DNA of 64,000 bases from Sphingomonas parapaucimobilis NBRC 15100 (GTDB lineage: Bacteria; Pseudomonadota; Alphaproteobacteria; Sphingomonadales; Sphingomonadaceae), in NCBI RefSeq assembly GCF_000787715.1, contig NZ_BBPI01000060.1, positions 1-64,000 on the forward strand, written 5' to 3'. Numbering within the stretch: the first letter of the stretch is position 1; each line of letters starts with the position of its first letter. The position numbers and the translations under genes were made by a program. A model generated the notes under the pieces. That model saw only the letters and a program-made list of their open reading frames with translations. It was not told the origin of the DNA and did not search any database. Positions 50,546-63,728 of this stretch are shown here, in pieces.

Positions 50546-51462
50546 TGTTCGGGCAGGAAGTCCGGCACCGACAGGTAACGCTCGCCCGTGTCATAGTTGA
50601 AGCCCAGGACGCGGGTGCCATCGGGCAGGTCGGGCAGCTTTTGGAGGATCGCGGCTAGCGTCGCACCCGACGAAATGCCGACGAGGATACCCTCTTCGGT
50701 CGCCGAGCGGCGCGCCATGTCCTTGGCGACATTGGCATCGACCTCGATCACGCCGTCGATCGCCTGGGTGTGGAGATTGGCGGGGATGAAGCCTGCGCCG
50801 ATGCCCTGGATCGGGTGCGGGCCGGGCTGGCCACCCTGGATGACGGGCGAGGCGGCGGGCTCGACCGCATAGACCTTCAGGCCGGGCCATTCCTTCTTCA
50901 ACGTCTCGGCGACGCCGGTGATATGGCCGCCGGTGCCCACGCCGGTAATGATGACGTCGATCGGCGAATCGCGGAAGTCGGTCAGGATTTCCTGCGCGGT
51001 CGTGCGGACATGGACGTCGATATTGGCCGGGTTCTCGAACTGCTGGGGCATCCAGGCGCCGGGCGTCTCGCGCACGATCTCCAGCGCGCGTTCGATCGCG
51101 CCCTTCATGCCCTTTTCACGCGGCGTCAGGTCGAAGGTCGCGCCGTAGGCCAGCATCAGGCGGCGGCGCTCGATCGACATGGATTCGGGCATGACCAGGA
51201 TCAGCTTGTATCCCTTGACCGCCGCGACCATCGCCAGGCCGACGCCGGTATTGCCGCTGGTCGGCTCGACGATGGTGCCGCCGGGCTTCAGGTCGCCCTT
51301 GGCCTCCGCAGCCTCAATCATCGCGAGGGCGATGCGGTCCTTGATCGAGCCGCCGGGATTGGAGCGTTCCGATTTGATCCAGACCTCCGATCCGGGGAAC
51401 AGCCGCTGGAGCTTGATGTGCGGCGTATTGCCGATCGTTTCCAGGATGGTGTTGGCCTTCAT
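50542..51462 (-). CDS. cysK: Cysteine synthase A
   Basis: 306 residues. It makes cysteine from O-acetylserine and sulfide using PLP. The PLP lysine is in [11 protein letters not shown] (about residue 42), the substrate loop is PTSGNTGVG, and the phosphate-binding glycine loop is [10 protein letters not shown]. The length is normal. It is coupled on both sides: its ATG overlaps the MFS stop (ATGA), and its stop overlaps the hydrolase start. Confidence 0.96.
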   Translation of the reverse strand: MKANTILETIGNTPHIKLQRLFPGSEVWIKSERSNPGGSIKDRIALAMIEAAEAKGDLKPGGTIVEPTSGNTGVGLAMVAAVKGYKLILVMPESMSIERRRLMLAYGATFDLTPREKGMKGAIERALEIVRETPGAWMPQQFENPANIDVHVRTTAQEILTDFRDSPIDVIITGVGTGGHITGVAETLKKEWPGLKVYAVEPAASPVIQGGQPGPHPIQGIGAGFIPANLHTQAIDGVIEVDANVAKDMARRSATEEGILVGISSGATLAAILQKLPDLPDGTRVLGFNYDTGERYLSVPDFLPEQ

Positions 51463-52811
51463 GGCTTGGCTTCTCCGTGGCTAGGTTCGGTGCTGAGGAT
51501 TTCAGGCGGATCAAAGGTTCGCGCGCGCCGGAGTTCCGGGAACAGCCGCGACCAGAGCAGGGTGACGCCGATCGCGCCCAGCCCGCCGAACACGACCGCG
51601 CCGACCGGGCCGAGGATCGAGGCCATGACCCCGCTCTCGAACTCCCCCAGTTCGTTGGACGCCGAGATGGTCAGCTGCGACACCGCGCTCACCCGCCCCC
51701 GCATCGCGTCGGGGGTGTGGAGCTGGATCAGCGACTGGCGGACGTAGACCGACACCATGTCCGCACCGCCCGCAACGATCAGCGCGATCAGGCTGAGCAG
51801 GAAGGCGGGATGGATGAAAACAGCAACGCCGTTCACCGCCAGGGTTCCGGTATCCAGGCCCAGCGCGCCGGTGATCTGGCTGGCGACGCCGAAGGTCAGG
51901 ATCGACAGGCCGAACACGACCACGGCGATCAGCATCTTGACCCCGACATTCTGCGTCATCGGCCTGAACGAGAACCAGATCGCGGTAGTGGCCGCCCCGA
52001 TCCCCATGCCCGCCGCCAGCACGCCCAGACCCTGCGATCCGACATGCAGGATGTCACGCGCATAGACCGGCAGCAGCGAGGTCGCGCCCGCCAGCAGCAC
52101 CGCGAACAGGTCGAGCGTGATCGCCGCCTGCACCAGCCGGTTGCGGCGGACATAGCTGAACCCCTCGACGATTCGGGTCAGCGGGCGGCGGTCGGTCTGG
52201 GCGGGCGGCTGCGGCACCGGGCCGATCAGGAAGATGCAGAACAGGGCGACGGCAAAGAGCAGGGTCGCGACGCCATAAGCGAACTCGGGATGCACGGCAT
52301 AGAGCAGGCCGCCGACGCTGGGACCCGCGATGGTCCCCACCTGCCACGCGATCGAGCTGACCGCGATGGCGGTCGGCAGGCTTTCGCGCGGCACCAGATT
52401 GGGGGCGAGCGAGGAATAGGCCGGTCCCGAAAACGCCCTCGCGATGCCGAAGGCGACGGCGGCGGTGAACAGCGCGCCCAGCGTCAGATGCCCGGACCAG
52501 GTGAGGAACCAGAGCGATGCGGCGGTCAGGACGAGCAGCGCGGTCGTCGCCCGCACGATCCAGCGCCGGTCGACGCTGTCGGCGACCAGTCCGGTGATCG
52601 GGGTCAGCAGGAACAGCGGCACGAACTGCGCGAACCCGATCATGCCCAGCATGAAGGCGGCCTGCCGCACGTCCATCGTCTCGCGGGCAAGATTATAGAC
52701 CTGCCAGCCGATCACGATCGACATGGCGGAGACGGCGATGGTCCCGCTGAACCGCGACAGCCAATAGCTGCGGAAATTGGCGATGCGGAACGGGTGTTGG
52801 GGTCTATCCAT
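51459..52811 (-). CDS. MFS transporter, EntS-like
   Basis: 450 residues, 12 predicted membrane helices. [15 protein letters not shown] and [19 protein letters not shown](S)VDRRWI are typical of the enterobactin-exporter (EntS)/MFS_3 family of drug or siderophore exporters. The substrate is unknown; a sulfur metabolite would suit the coupled cysK (inference). The ATG at 52811 opens MDRPQHPF. First gene of a three-gene coupled operon; divergent from pdhA. Confidence 0.9.
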   Translation of the reverse strand: MDRPQHPFRIANFRSYWLSRFSGTIAVSAMSIVIGWQVYNLARETMDVRQAAFMLGMIGFAQFVPLFLLTPITGLVADSVDRRWIVRATTALLVLTAASLWFLTWSGHLTLGALFTAAVAFGIARAFSGPAYSSLAPNLVPRESLPTAIAVSSIAWQVGTIAGPSVGGLLYAVHPEFAYGVATLLFAVALFCIFLIGPVPQPPAQTDRRPLTRIVEGFSYVRRNRLVQAAITLDLFAVLLAGATSLLPVYARDILHVGSQGLGVLAAGMGIGAATTAIWFSFRPMTQNVGVKMLIAVVVFGLSILTFGVASQITGALGLDTGTLAVNGVAVFIHPAFLLSLIALIVAGGADMVSVYVRQSLIQLHTPDAMRGRVSAVSQLTISASNELGEFESGVMASILGPVGAVVFGGLGAIGVTLLWSRLFPELRRARTFDPPEILSTEPSHGEAKP

Positions 52812-52982
52812 AATCGGCCAGCGTTGTAGGCTGCGGTTCGCCGACAAGGCAACCGAGGCAAAGCTATTCCTCCCTAAATTCCTGCTGTCACGATGGGAAT
52901 TAAGAGGGGGAATTGAGTTTCATGACAAAGCACGCCAATAGGCGTCCATCCTTCCCTAACGGAAACAAAGGTGTTCCCGACT

Positions 52983-54026
52983 GTGGCAAAAGCTCCAAGC
53001 CGTACCAGCGAGCCCCCCATCCCCAATCGGGAGCGTCCCGCCGAACCGCAACCGTTCCAGGCTACCAAGGAACAGTTGCTGGATTTCTACAAGCAGATGC
53101 TCCTGATCCGCCGCTTCGAAGAAAAGGCGGGTCAGCTTTACGGCCTCGGCCTGATCGGCGGTTTCTGCCACCTGTATATCGGCCAGGAGGCCGTGGCGGT
53201 TGGTCTTCAGTCGGCGCTCGACGGCGACAAGGATTCGGTGATCACCGGATATCGCGACCATGGCCACATGCTGGCTTACGGCATCGATCCCAAGGTCATC
53301 ATGGCCGAGCTTACGGGGCGTGCCGCCGGCATCTCCAAGGGCAAGGGCGGGTCGATGCACATGTTCTCGACCGAGCATAAATTCTATGGCGGCCACGGCA
53401 TCGTGGGCGCGCAGGTGTCGCTGGGCACCGGCCTGGCGTTCGGGCACAAGTATAGCAATGACGGCGGCGTCTGCCTCGCCTATTTCGGCGACGGCGCGGC
53501 CAATCAGGGCCAGGTGTACGAGAGCTTCAACATGGCCGAGCTGTGGAAGCTCCCGATCATCTTCGTGATCGAGAACAACCAGTATGCCATGGGCACCGCG
53601 GTCAACCGCGCCTCGTCCGAGGACCAGCTGTATCGCCGTGGCGAGAGCTTCCGCATCCCCGGCATCCAGGTCGACGGCATGGACGTGCTGGCCTGTCGTG
53701 GTGCGGCCGAAGAGGCGCTGGCCTGGGTCCGTGCGGGCAAGGGCCCGGTCATCCTGGAGATGAAGACCTATCGCTATCGCGGTCACTCCATGTCCGACCC
53801 CGCCAAGTATCGCAGCCGCGAGGAAGTGCAGGGCGTGCGCGACAAGTCCGATCCGATCGATCATGTGAAGCGTCTGCTCGAAGAGCAGGGCGTGACCGAG
53901 GCCGACCTGAAGGTCCTGGAGCAGGATATCCGCAAGCAGGTCAACGAAGCGGCGGACTTCGCCGAGCAGACCCCCGAGCCGGATGCGGCTGAACTCTACA
54001 CTGAAGTGCTGGTGGAGCGTTACTAA
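52983..54026 (+). CDS. pdhA: Pyruvate dehydrogenase E1 component, alpha subunit
   Basis: 347 residues. With PdhB it decarboxylates pyruvate and acetylates the lipoyl arm of E2. The thiamine-diphosphate motif is [17 protein letters not shown], ending at ENNQYAMGT, and the phosphorylation-loop equivalent [16 protein letters not shown] is present. I prefer the GTG at 52983 (MAKAPS) over one at 52971; AAAGGTG lies 9 bp upstream. Only 1 bp separates its stop from the pdhB start. No E2/E3 gene follows in the window. Confidence 0.95.
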   Translation: MAKAPSRTSEPPIPNRERPAEPQPFQATKEQLLDFYKQMLLIRRFEEKAGQLYGLGLIGGFCHLYIGQEAVAVGLQSALDGDKDSVITGYRDHGHMLAYGIDPKVIMAELTGRAAGISKGKGGSMHMFSTEHKFYGGHGIVGAQVSLGTGLAFGHKYSNDGGVCLAYFGDGAANQGQVYESFNMAELWKLPIIFVIENNQYAMGTAVNRASSEDQLYRRGESFRIPGIQVDGMDVLACRGAAEEALAWVRAGKGPVILEMKTYRYRGHSMSDPAKYRSREEVQGVRDKSDPIDHVKRLLEEQGVTEADLKVLEQDIRKQVNEAADFAEQTPEPDAAELYTEVLVERY

Positions 54027-54027
54027 G

Positions 54028-55458
54028 ATGGCGATCGAGATCAAGATGCCGGCCCTTTCGCCGACGATGGAAGAGGGCACGCTCGCCAAGTGGCTCGTGA
54101 AGGAAGGCGATACGGTCAAGTCCGGCGACATCATGGCCGAGATCGAAACCGACAAGGCGACGATGGAATTCGAAGCCGTGGATGAAGGCGTGATCGCCAA
54201 GATCCTGGTCGCCGAGGGCACCGACAATGTGAAGGTCGGCACCGCCATCGCGCTGCTGGCCGAAGAGGGCGAGGACGTCGCGTCCGCCGCCGCGTCGGGC
54301 TCGCGTTCGGGCGATGCGGCCAATGCCGCGCCCAAGAACGAGGCGACCGACCACAATGCGCCGCCGATGCCGGAAGGCGCGGCGGCCGCCGAGCAGGAAA
54401 GCGGCACGCAGAAGCTGGTCGCCGCCGCCGAGCAGGAAGCGCCCGCCTCGCCGGAAATCCCGGAAGGCACCGAGATGATGAAGCTCACCGTCCGCGAAGC
54501 GCTGCGCGACGCGATGGCCGAGGAAATGCGTGCCGACGACCGCGTCTTCGTGATGGGCGAGGAAGTCGCCCAGTATCAGGGCGCGTACAAGGTCACGCAG
54601 GGCCTGCTGGACGAGTTCGGCGACCGCCGCGTGATCGACACGCCGATCACCGAATATGGCTTTGCCGGCGTCGGCACGGGTGCCGCCATGGGCGGCCTGC
54701 GCCCGGTCATCGAGTTCATGACGTTCAATTTCGCCATGCAGGCGATCGATCACATCATCAATTCGGCCGCCAAGACCAACTATATGTCCGGTGGCCAGAT
54801 GCGCTGCCCGATCGTGTTCCGTGGTCCCAACGGTGCCGCCAGCCGCGTCGGCGCGCAGCACTCGCAGAATTATGGCCCGTGGTATGCTTCGGTCCCCGGC
54901 TTGATCGTGATCGCGCCCTATGATGCGGCCGATGCCAAGGGCCTGTTGAAGGCGGCGATCCGTTCGGAAGACCCGGTCGTGTTCCTCGAAAACGAGCTGA
55001 TGTACGGCCGTTCGTTCGACGTGCCCAAGATGGATGATTTCGTCCTGCCGATCGGCAAGGCGCGGATCATGCGCGAAGGCAAGGACGTGACGCTGGTCTC
55101 CTACTCGATCGGTGTGGGCGTCGCGCTCGAAGCCGCCGAGAAGCTGGCCGCCGAGGGCATCGATGCGGAGGTCATCGACCTGCGCACCCTGCGTCCGCTC
55201 GACACGAAGACCGTCCTGAAGTCGCTCGCCAAGACCAACCGCTTGGTCGTGGTCGAGGAGGGTTGGCCCACCTGCTCGATCGCGTCGGAAATCACCGCCG
55301 TGGTGATGGAAGAAGGTTTTGACGACCTCGACGCGCCGGTGCTGCGCGTGACCAACGAGGACGTGCCGCTGCCTTATGCCGCCAACCTCGAAAAGCTGGC
55401 GCTGGTCGACGCGAACAAGGTCGTCGCGGCGGTCAAGAAGGTCACCTATCGCGGCTAA
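54028..55458 (+). CDS. pdhB: Pyruvate dehydrogenase E1 component, beta subunit with lipoyl domain
   Basis: 476 residues, longer than usual E1-beta because an N-terminal lipoyl domain (residues 1-80, lipoyl lysine in ETDKATMEF) and a flexible Ala/Glu-rich linker precede the transketolase-like core (about 145-476), an arrangement typical of alphaproteobacteria. The core has the pyrimidine-binding [10 protein letters not shown] and [16 protein letters not shown]. The start is the ATG at 54028. A good terminator follows. Confidence 0.96.
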   Translation: MAIEIKMPALSPTMEEGTLAKWLVKEGDTVKSGDIMAEIETDKATMEFEAVDEGVIAKILVAEGTDNVKVGTAIALLAEEGEDVASAAASGSRSGDAANAAPKNEATDHNAPPMPEGAAAAEQESGTQKLVAAAEQEAPASPEIPEGTEMMKLTVREALRDAMAEEMRADDRVFVMGEEVAQYQGAYKVTQGLLDEFGDRRVIDTPITEYGFAGVGTGAAMGGLRPVIEFMTFNFAMQAIDHIINSAAKTNYMSGGQMRCPIVFRGPNGAASRVGAQHSQNYGPWYASVPGLIVIAPYDAADAKGLLKAAIRSEDPVVFLENELMYGRSFDVPKMDDFVLPIGKARIMREGKDVTLVSYSIGVGVALEAAEKLAAEGIDAEVIDLRTLRPLDTKTVLKSLAKTNRLVVVEEGWPTCSIASEITAVVMEEGFDDLDAPVLRVTNEDVPLPYAANLEKLALVDANKVVAAVKKVTYRG

Positions 55459-55483
55459 GCCGTGGGGTAACCTTGCGAAATGA

Positions 55484-55517
55484 AGGGGGCCTTCCGGGAA
55501 ACCGGGAGGCCCTTTTT
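55484..55517 (+). terminator. Rho-independent terminator after pdhB
   Basis: GGGGGCCTTCCGGG and CCGGGAGGCCC around AAA form an 11-12 bp GC-rich stem, followed directly by TTTTT (55513-55517). It is the clearest intrinsic terminator in the window and ends the pdhAB transcript. Confidence 0.9.
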
Positions 55518-55547
55518 CATGGGGCCTAGCTGTGCGAAGGGCAGGGG

Positions 55548-56234
55548 ATGATCGATGCTGCCACCATTCCGTCGTCCGCCATCGAAGCGGTCATGCGCGA
55601 ACAGGCGCTCGCGGTGGGCTATGCGCCAGCCTCGGCGCGGGACGGGTTCGCGGCGCTGCTCGATCTGGACCATCAGCTTGCGTCGATCCTGCAAAGCACG
55701 ACCGAGCCGATGATCGGCCAGATGCGGCTGACTTGGTGGTATGAGGCGCTGGAGAAGCTCGACCACGCGCCCGCGCCCGCGCATCCGGTATTGCAGCGGC
55801 TGGCGGACTCGGTCCTGCCCGGCGGCGTCCGGGGGGCGGACCTCGCGCCGATGATCGAGGGGTGGGAAGCACTTCTCGATGATGCCGAGGCGCTGGATGA
55901 CGAGCGCATCGCGCGTCATGCCGAGGCGCGCGGGGGCGTGTTGTTTGCAAGTGTCGGGCGGTTGCTGGGGCAATCGGGGACGGCGCCGCTGGGGGAGGGA
56001 TGGGCGAAGGCCGATCTAGCGCAGCATGTTTCCGATGAAGCGACCCGCACGCGAATCGGGGTTGCGGCCCTATTGGATTTGGACGCGATACTGGCGTCGA
56101 AATCACCCAAGCCGGTTCGGGGTTTGAGTGGATTGGCCATCCTGGCCCGCGAAAGCCTGTGCCACCCGGATCGCTTGCCGGGCCACCCGATGCGCGCCGC
56201 GCGATTGGCGTGGCATGGTCTGACGGGGCGCTGA
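55548..56234 (+). CDS. Squalene/phytoene synthase family protein
   Basis: 228 residues, shorter than true synthases (about 290-350). The helix QMRLTWWYEALEKLDHAP matches the R/Q-x-x-L-x-W-W segment of the NDUFAF6-like branch better than enzymes making phytoene. I cannot find the two D-x-x-x-D substrate motifs; instead there is LDLDHQLASIL. It may be an assembly factor (NDUFAF6-like, complex I) rather than a synthase; this is inference. The ATG follows the pdhB terminator by about 30 bp. Confidence 0.8.
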   Translation: MIDAATIPSSAIEAVMREQALAVGYAPASARDGFAALLDLDHQLASILQSTTEPMIGQMRLTWWYEALEKLDHAPAPAHPVLQRLADSVLPGGVRGADLAPMIEGWEALLDDAEALDDERIARHAEARGGVLFASVGRLLGQSGTAPLGEGWAKADLAQHVSDEATRTRIGVAALLDLDAILASKSPKPVRGLSGLAILARESLCHPDRLPGHPMRAARLAWHGLTGR

Positions 56235-56252
56235 CGCCCTTTGCCCAAAGCC

Positions 56253-56435
56253 GTACCCCGGCGGAGGCCGGGGTCCAGTCGCACTATAGTAGCGATTGCC
56301 CCTGACGATTGCCTCCCCCGCCCCGTTATGCCGCGCCACCAGCGGTATGGAGACTGGACCCCGGCCTTCGCCGGGGTACGCCCGAGGTGCGGCAGGGGCC
56401 AGCAAGCCCGTTCAGCCTGAGCCAAGTCGAAGGCC
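56253..56435. repeat. REP-like repeat cluster
   Basis: An inverted pair GTACCCCGGCGGAGGCCGGG (56253 onward) and GGACCCCGGCCTTCGCCGGG (56357-56376) is followed by one GTTCAGCCTGAGCCAAGTCG element (56410-56435). This fills most of the 268-bp spacer (56235-56503) before the EF-hand gene; nothing else is recognised there. Confidence 0.8.
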
Positions 56436-56503
56436 AAGGGAATCGCCTTGCCGCCTGCGCCTAACCCCGGTTAACCATAGTCCGTCTGACGGGGGAGACG
56501 AAG

Positions 56504-56995
56504 ATGTGGCGCTATCTGGCCGGTGGCTTGGGCACGCTCATACTGGTGGGGGCAGGGCTGTTCCTGTGGGGAAGCCGACCCGACACACCATCCCCGCTTC
56601 CCGCCGCAAGCGCGGCGACAGCGGCCTCTCCGCAAACCGCCGAGGACGACGCGCCCTTACCCGAAGCCTCCGCCCGCACCCGCGAGCAGAAGCGCTTCGA
56701 CCGCTACGACAAGGACCGCGACGGCAACATCACCCGCGAGGAATATCTCGCCGCACGGCGCAAGGCCTATGCCAAGCTGGACCGCGACGGCGACGGCGAG
56801 CTGTCGTTCGACGAATGGGCGATCAAGGCCACGACCAAGTTCGCCACCGCCGACCGTGACAAATCCGGCGCGATGAACGCGACCGAGTTCGCCACCACCG
56901 CCGTCAAGCGTCGACCGGCTGTTCCGCGGGGCTGTCCGCCGGGGCAAAAGGCACAGGCTGAGGCACCGGAGGCGGCCCCGGCGGAAGAGAGTTGA
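56504..56995 (+). CDS. EF-hand calcium-binding protein, membrane-anchored
   Basis: 163 residues: one N-terminal membrane helix or uncleaved signal ([19 protein letters not shown]), an Ala/Pro/Thr-rich linker, then three EF-hand loops: [24 protein letters not shown] and [12 protein letters not shown]. The first two are canonical calcium loops. The tail (about residues 136-163: [17 protein letters not shown] onward) lies antisense to the end of trmFO, a 92-bp convergent overlap. The ATG has GGGGGAGACG upstream. A periplasmic calcium-sensing or structural role is likely, the partner unknown. Confidence 0.88.
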   Translation: MWRYLAGGLGTLILVGAGLFLWGSRPDTPSPLPAASAATAASPQTAEDDAPLPEASARTREQKRFDRYDKDRDGNITREEYLAARRKAYAKLDRDGDGELSFDEWAIKATTKFATADRDKSGAMNATEFATTAVKRRPAVPRGCPPGQKAQAEAPEAAPAEES

Positions 56996-58298
56996 GCCAG
57001 CCGGGCAGCGCCTCGCGCGCGCGGTCGGTGTACATGCGCTTGCGGTCGGCCTTCTTGGTCCGGCCGGGGATGGGCGGGAACAGGCCGAAATTGACGTTCA
57101 TCGGCTGATAGGTCTCGGCCTCGGCCAGTCCGGTGATGTGGCCCAGCAGCGCGCCAAGGGCGGTTTCGACCGGCGGCGGGGCGATGGTCTTCCCCGTCAG
57201 CTCGGCAGCGGCGAACCGCCCGGCCAGCAGGCCGATCGCCGCACTCTCGATATAGCCCTCGCACCCCGTGATCTGGCCCGCGAAGCGCAGGTTCGGCCGC
57301 GACTTCAGCCGCAGCGTCGCGTCGAGCAGTTCGGGCGAACGGATGAAGGTGTTGCGATGCAGGCCACCCAGCCGCGCGAACTCGGCCTTCTCCAGCCCCG
57401 GAATGGTGCGGAAGATGCGGATCTGCTCGGCATATTTCAGCTTGGTCTGGAAACCGACGATGTTCCACAGCGTGCCCGCCGCGTTATCCTGCCGCAGCTG
57501 GACGACGGCATAGGGCCAGCGTCCGGTGCGCGGATCGTCCAGGCCGACGCCCTTCATCGGCCCGAAGCGCAGCGTCTCGACACCGCGCTCGGCCATCACC
57601 TCGACCGGCATACAGCCGTCGAAATAGGGCGTATCCTTCTCCCACTCGCGAAACTCGGTCTTCTCACCGTCGAGCAGCGCCTGATGGAAGGCGTAATATT
57701 GCTCCTTGTCCATCGGGCAGTTGATGTAATCCTTGCCCGTGCCCTTGTTCCAGCGGCTCTGGAACCAGGCGACGTCCATGTCGATCGACTCGCGGTGGAC
57801 GATGGGGGCAATGGCGTCGAAAAAGGCCAGCGCCTCCGCGCCGGTCGCCTCGCCGATCCCGCCCGCCAGCGAGGGTGCGGTCAGGGGGCCGGTGGCGATG
57901 ATCGCAGGACCCTCGGGCAAGGCGTCGATCCGCTCGCGCACGATGGTGATGTTGGGATGCGCCGAAAGCGCCGCCGTCACCCCGCCCGAAAAACCGTCGC
58001 GATCGACCGCCAGTGCGGACCCGGCGGGCACGGCATGGACATCGCCCTTGGCCATGATGATCGAACCGAGCGCGCGCATCTCCTGATGCAGCAGACCGAC
58101 CGCGTTGGAAGTCGCGTCGTCAGAGCGGAAGGAGTTGGAGCAGACCAGCTCCGCCAGGTCGCCGCCATGATGGGCAGGCGTCGTGTCCGCGCCGCCGCGC
58201 ATTTCGGACAGGCGCACCTTCAGCCCGGCCTCGGCCAGCTGCCACGCGGCTTCCGATCCGGCCAGCCCGCCACCGATCACATGAATGTCATAAGTCAT
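56904..58298 (-). CDS. trmFO: Folate-dependent tRNA U54 methyltransferase
   Basis: 464 residues. TrmFO makes ribothymidine 54 in tRNA T-loops using methylenetetrahydrofolate and FAD. Evidence: the FAD dinucleotide motif [16 protein letters not shown] at the start, then [31 protein letters not shown] and the family's [18 protein letters not shown]. The C-terminal 20-odd residues (Pro/Ala-rich) overlap the EF-hand gene and look non-conserved. Divergent from the DUF488 gene. Confidence 0.96.
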   Translation of the reverse strand: MTYDIHVIGGGLAGSEAAWQLAEAGLKVRLSEMRGGADTTPAHHGGDLAELVCSNSFRSDDATSNAVGLLHQEMRALGSIIMAKGDVHAVPAGSALAVDRDGFSGGVTAALSAHPNITIVRERIDALPEGPAIIATGPLTAPSLAGGIGEATGAEALAFFDAIAPIVHRESIDMDVAWFQSRWNKGTGKDYINCPMDKEQYYAFHQALLDGEKTEFREWEKDTPYFDGCMPVEVMAERGVETLRFGPMKGVGLDDPRTGRWPYAVVQLRQDNAAGTLWNIVGFQTKLKYAEQIRIFRTIPGLEKAEFARLGGLHRNTFIRSPELLDATLRLKSRPNLRFAGQITGCEGYIESAAIGLLAGRFAAAELTGKTIAPPPVETALGALLGHITGLAEAETYQPMNVNFGLFPPIPGRTKKADRKRMYTDRAREALPGWLNSLPPGPPPVPQPVPFAPADSPAEQPVDA

Positions 58299-58373
58299 CG
58301 GTCGGCCTTAAACCCGGACGGTCCCGGTTGGAAGGACTTGGCTTGCGGGACGCGGCTCCCCATTTCGGGCGTG

Positions 58374-58808
58374 ATGACCACCATCTTCACCATCGGCTAT
58401 GAGGGCGCGACCGTCGACGGCTTCCTTGCGACGCTGAAAACGGCGGGGGTCGAGCGGCTGATCGATGTCCGTGCGCTGCCTTTGTCGCGGCGGCCGGGCT
58501 TCTCCAAATCGCCGCTCGCAGCCGCGTTGAAGGAGGTCGGGATCGACTATGTCCATCTGAAGGATCTGGGCACGCCCAAACGCGGGCGCGATGCGGCGAA
58601 GAAGGGCGATGTCGGCACGCTGCGCGAGGTTTATGATGACCAGCTGGCCCTGCCCGAGGCGCAGGCCGCGGCCGCGCGAATGCTCGACCTGGCAGAAGAG
58701 AAGCCCAGCGCGCTGCTATGCTATGAGCGCGATCCCTGTCATTGCCACCGGACGCTGTTGCTGGAAGCGGTGGGGGAGGGGATGACCGTCGTCGATCTCT
58801 ACGTCTGA
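58374..58808 (+). CDS. DUF488 domain-containing protein
   Basis: 144 residues of the DUF488 family: IFTIGYEGATVDGFL at the N-terminus, RLIDVRALPLSRRPGF, and the C-terminal ALLCYERDPCHCHRTLL with conserved Cys/His. The function is unknown; the cysteines might bind metal. The start is the ATG at 58374, with a GTG one codon earlier possible. The long frame upstream is antisense to trmFO and not real. Convergent with the CBS-chemoreceptor gene by a 4-bp gap. Confidence 0.9.
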   Translation: MTTIFTIGYEGATVDGFLATLKTAGVERLIDVRALPLSRRPGFSKSPLAAALKEVGIDYVHLKDLGTPKRGRDAAKKGDVGTLREVYDDQLALPEAQAAAARMLDLAEEKPSALLCYERDPCHCHRTLLLEAVGEGMTVVDLYV

Positions 58809-58812
58809 TCCG

Positions 58813-60093
58813 TCAGAGGACGGATGCGACGAAGGCGTCGGTGCGGTCGCGCAAGCTGCCGATATTGCTTTCCAGCGCCTGGGCCAGGGTCAGCAGCGAT
58901 CCGGCATCCCGGTCGATCCGGCTCGCGTCCTGCTGCAACTGATGCACCTGCTGGCCCACGCGATGCGCGGAGGCGACCGACTGGTCGACGCTGGCGGCGA
59001 TGCCGGTCGTCGCGAAGCCCTGCGCCGCCACCGCTTCGTCGATGGATTGCGAGATGGCGCCGATGGTGTCGACCGCCCTGTTGAGCTGGGCCTGTTCGGC
59101 GACGAGCGCATGGAGGTTCCCCTTCGCCTCGCCCATATTGCGGGCAGCGTCGCGTGCCGCCTCGCGCGTCTGCCCGGCCAGCGCCTTTACCTCATGCGCG
59201 ACGACGGCGAAGCCGCGCCCGGCCTCGCCAGCGCGCGCCGCCTCGATCGCGGCGTTGAGGGCGAGGAGATTGGTCCGTGCCGCCACGGCTTCGATCAACG
59301 CCAGGAGCGCATCGATCGTCGTCGCGCTGGCCGCCAGCGCATCGGCCCGCTGGTCGGTCGCCGCGATGCGGTGGCGCACGTCCTCGCGGATCGTGCGGGA
59401 CCGGTCCATGTCGCGGGTAATGGCGGCAAAGGCGCTGGCAAGCCCGTGCCCGCGCGCCGCGATGTCGCTGAGCGCGGAGCCGGTATCGGCCATCGCCTCC
59501 GTCATGCGATCCGCGCCCCCCTGCGTCTCCCCGGCATAGCGGGCGAGGTCGCTGGCCATCCCGCCCATCTCGGCGGTGGCGCGCAGCAGTTCCTCCGACA
59601 GGGCGGCGATGTCGGCGGTGAAGGCCCGCGCGGCCTTGTCGATGCGCCCCGCCCGCGCCATGCGCTCCTGCGCCAGCGCCATCTGCGCATCGGCGGCCAG
59701 CCGGGCGATCCGCGCGGCGTCGAGCAGGCCGGTGAACACCCCCTTGCGGGTCAGGATCAGCGCGTCGGGCGCGCCCCAATCGGCATGAAGCGCCAGCTTT
59801 TCGGCCAGGGGCGCATCCTCCTCGCAACTGGGATGCGCACGGATATAGGCGGTCAGGCTGGCGCCGAAATCCGGATTGTGGAGCAGGGCGTGCCCGAACG
59901 GGTTGTAGAGCAACCCCTTCACGTCGCGTTCGGTAATCGCCCCCACCGGCCGCCTTTCGGTATCGAGCACGGGCAGCAGCCGCATGTCGGGGCATTGCCG
60001 GAACAGGGCGATGGCATCGATCAGCGACGCATCCGCCCCGATGGCCGGGCTTTCCGCACGTTCGGACCAGGAAGAGAAGGCGGGCGGCTTCAT
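58813..60093 (-). CDS. Soluble CBS-domain methyl-accepting chemotaxis protein
   Basis: 426 residues without a transmembrane segment. Residues 1-130 form a CBS pair ([32 protein letters not shown]; then [20 protein letters not shown]), and residues 140-426 are a methyl-accepting signalling domain with the conserved hairpin tip ([20 protein letters not shown], then [14 protein letters not shown], about 272-306). It should feed a CheA/CheW array in the cytoplasm, sensing a nucleotide or adenosyl ligand via CBS (inference). The ATG at 60093 was chosen over the GTG at 60096. No che genes are nearby. Confidence 0.9.
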   Translation of the reverse strand: MKPPAFSSWSERAESPAIGADASLIDAIALFRQCPDMRLLPVLDTERRPVGAITERDVKGLLYNPFGHALLHNPDFGASLTAYIRAHPSCEEDAPLAEKLALHADWGAPDALILTRKGVFTGLLDAARIARLAADAQMALAQERMARAGRIDKAARAFTADIAALSEELLRATAEMGGMASDLARYAGETQGGADRMTEAMADTGSALSDIAARGHGLASAFAAITRDMDRSRTIREDVRHRIAATDQRADALAASATTIDALLALIEAVAARTNLLALNAAIEAARAGEAGRGFAVVAHEVKALAGQTREAARDAARNMGEAKGNLHALVAEQAQLNRAVDTIGAISQSIDEAVAAQGFATTGIAASVDQSVASAHRVGQQVHQLQQDASRIDRDAGSLLTLAQALESNIGSLRDRTDAFVASVL

Positions 60094-60185
60094 CACGGTA
60101 CGCCATAGGACAAGACCGTAAACACGCCGTGATAGATTTATGACGTTTCGGTTACGGAACGGTATCGGTCAAACCGATAGCGGGA

Positions 60186-60532
60186 TTATCCCGCCACCGG
60201 CAGACGGACCGTGCCGTCGTCGTCGCGCTTCAACGGTCCATAGGCGATCACCGCCGTCAGCGGCAGGTCGGCATAGAGATGCGGGAAGAGTTGACCGCCC
60301 CGGCTCTCTTCCCACTTCACCGCTTCGCCCATCGCTTCCAGATCGACGGCTGCGACGTGCAGGTCACTCTGTCCCGCGAAGTGCTTGTCCACCGTCTCGG
60401 TCAGCTGGCCGGCGGTGGAGAGGTGGATATAGCCATCGGCCAGATCCACCGGGGCGCCCGCAAAGACGCCCCCCTGCTCCAACACCGCCATCTGATCGGC
60501 GGTCAGCACCTTGTAGGCGGTAGCGGGATGGC

Positions 60533-60536
<4 letters not shown>
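60186..60536 (-). CDS. DUF952 domain-containing protein
   Basis: 116 residues matching DUF952: [28 protein letters not shown] and [17 protein letters not shown]. Function unknown; a small cytoplasmic alpha/beta protein. The start overlaps the gyrA stop (ATGA), so it is co-translated with gyrA. The 90 bp before the next gene shows nothing particular. Confidence 0.9.
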
Positions 60537-63283
<2,747 letters not shown>

Positions 63284-63597
63284 AGTCTGTTGCTTTCCGG
63301 CTTGATGGTCAGATGGGAATTGTCGTTCCTAGCCCAGCGGAAAGCGCCTGACCACCCCCGCCCGCCCCATTCGCGAGCGGCCAGTCGGGAGGACCGGTGG
63401 AGACGTGGGACGGGGCGGCGGGGGCAGGCCCGACGGAATGTGCTCCCCCCTCGGCAGCATGTTCGCGGGACTTTGGAGGCGCTGGCCGCCGACGGGAGTA
63501 AACGGCGGCCAGCCCGGTTCTTATGGGATTTCAGGCGTTTCGGCTGAATGTCTCGGATGTTACGATGTTGTAATCTGAATGATAATCAGGGCTTTGT
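63284..63597. other. Intergenic spacer upstream of gyrA, no gene seen
   Basis: About 310 bp. No gene, tRNA or obvious repeat was recognised; the gyrA promoter should lie here on the minus strand. The right part (63550-63590) is AT-richer than its surroundings. The long plus-strand frame reaching 63547 is antisense to gyrA and not real. Confidence 0.5.
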
Positions 63598-63727
63598 GAT
63601 CCTCCCCGGTACGGGGAGGGGGACCATGCGAAGCATGGTGGAGGGGGCGTGCCGCTGGGGGCGTCCAATGAGGAAGCCCCCCTCCGTCAGGCCTCCGGCC
63701 TGCCACCTCCCCGTACCGGGGAGGATC
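63598..63727. repeat. Long mosaic intergenic palindrome, copy 5
   Basis: The outer arms are GATCCTCCCCGGTAC and GTACCGGGGAGGATC, with GACCATGCGAAGCATGGT and GCAGGCCGGAGGCCT-type dyads inside. Same architecture as the copies at 30919 and 34230. The minus-strand SDR gene ends at its right edge. Confidence 0.85.
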
Positions 63728-63728
63728 G

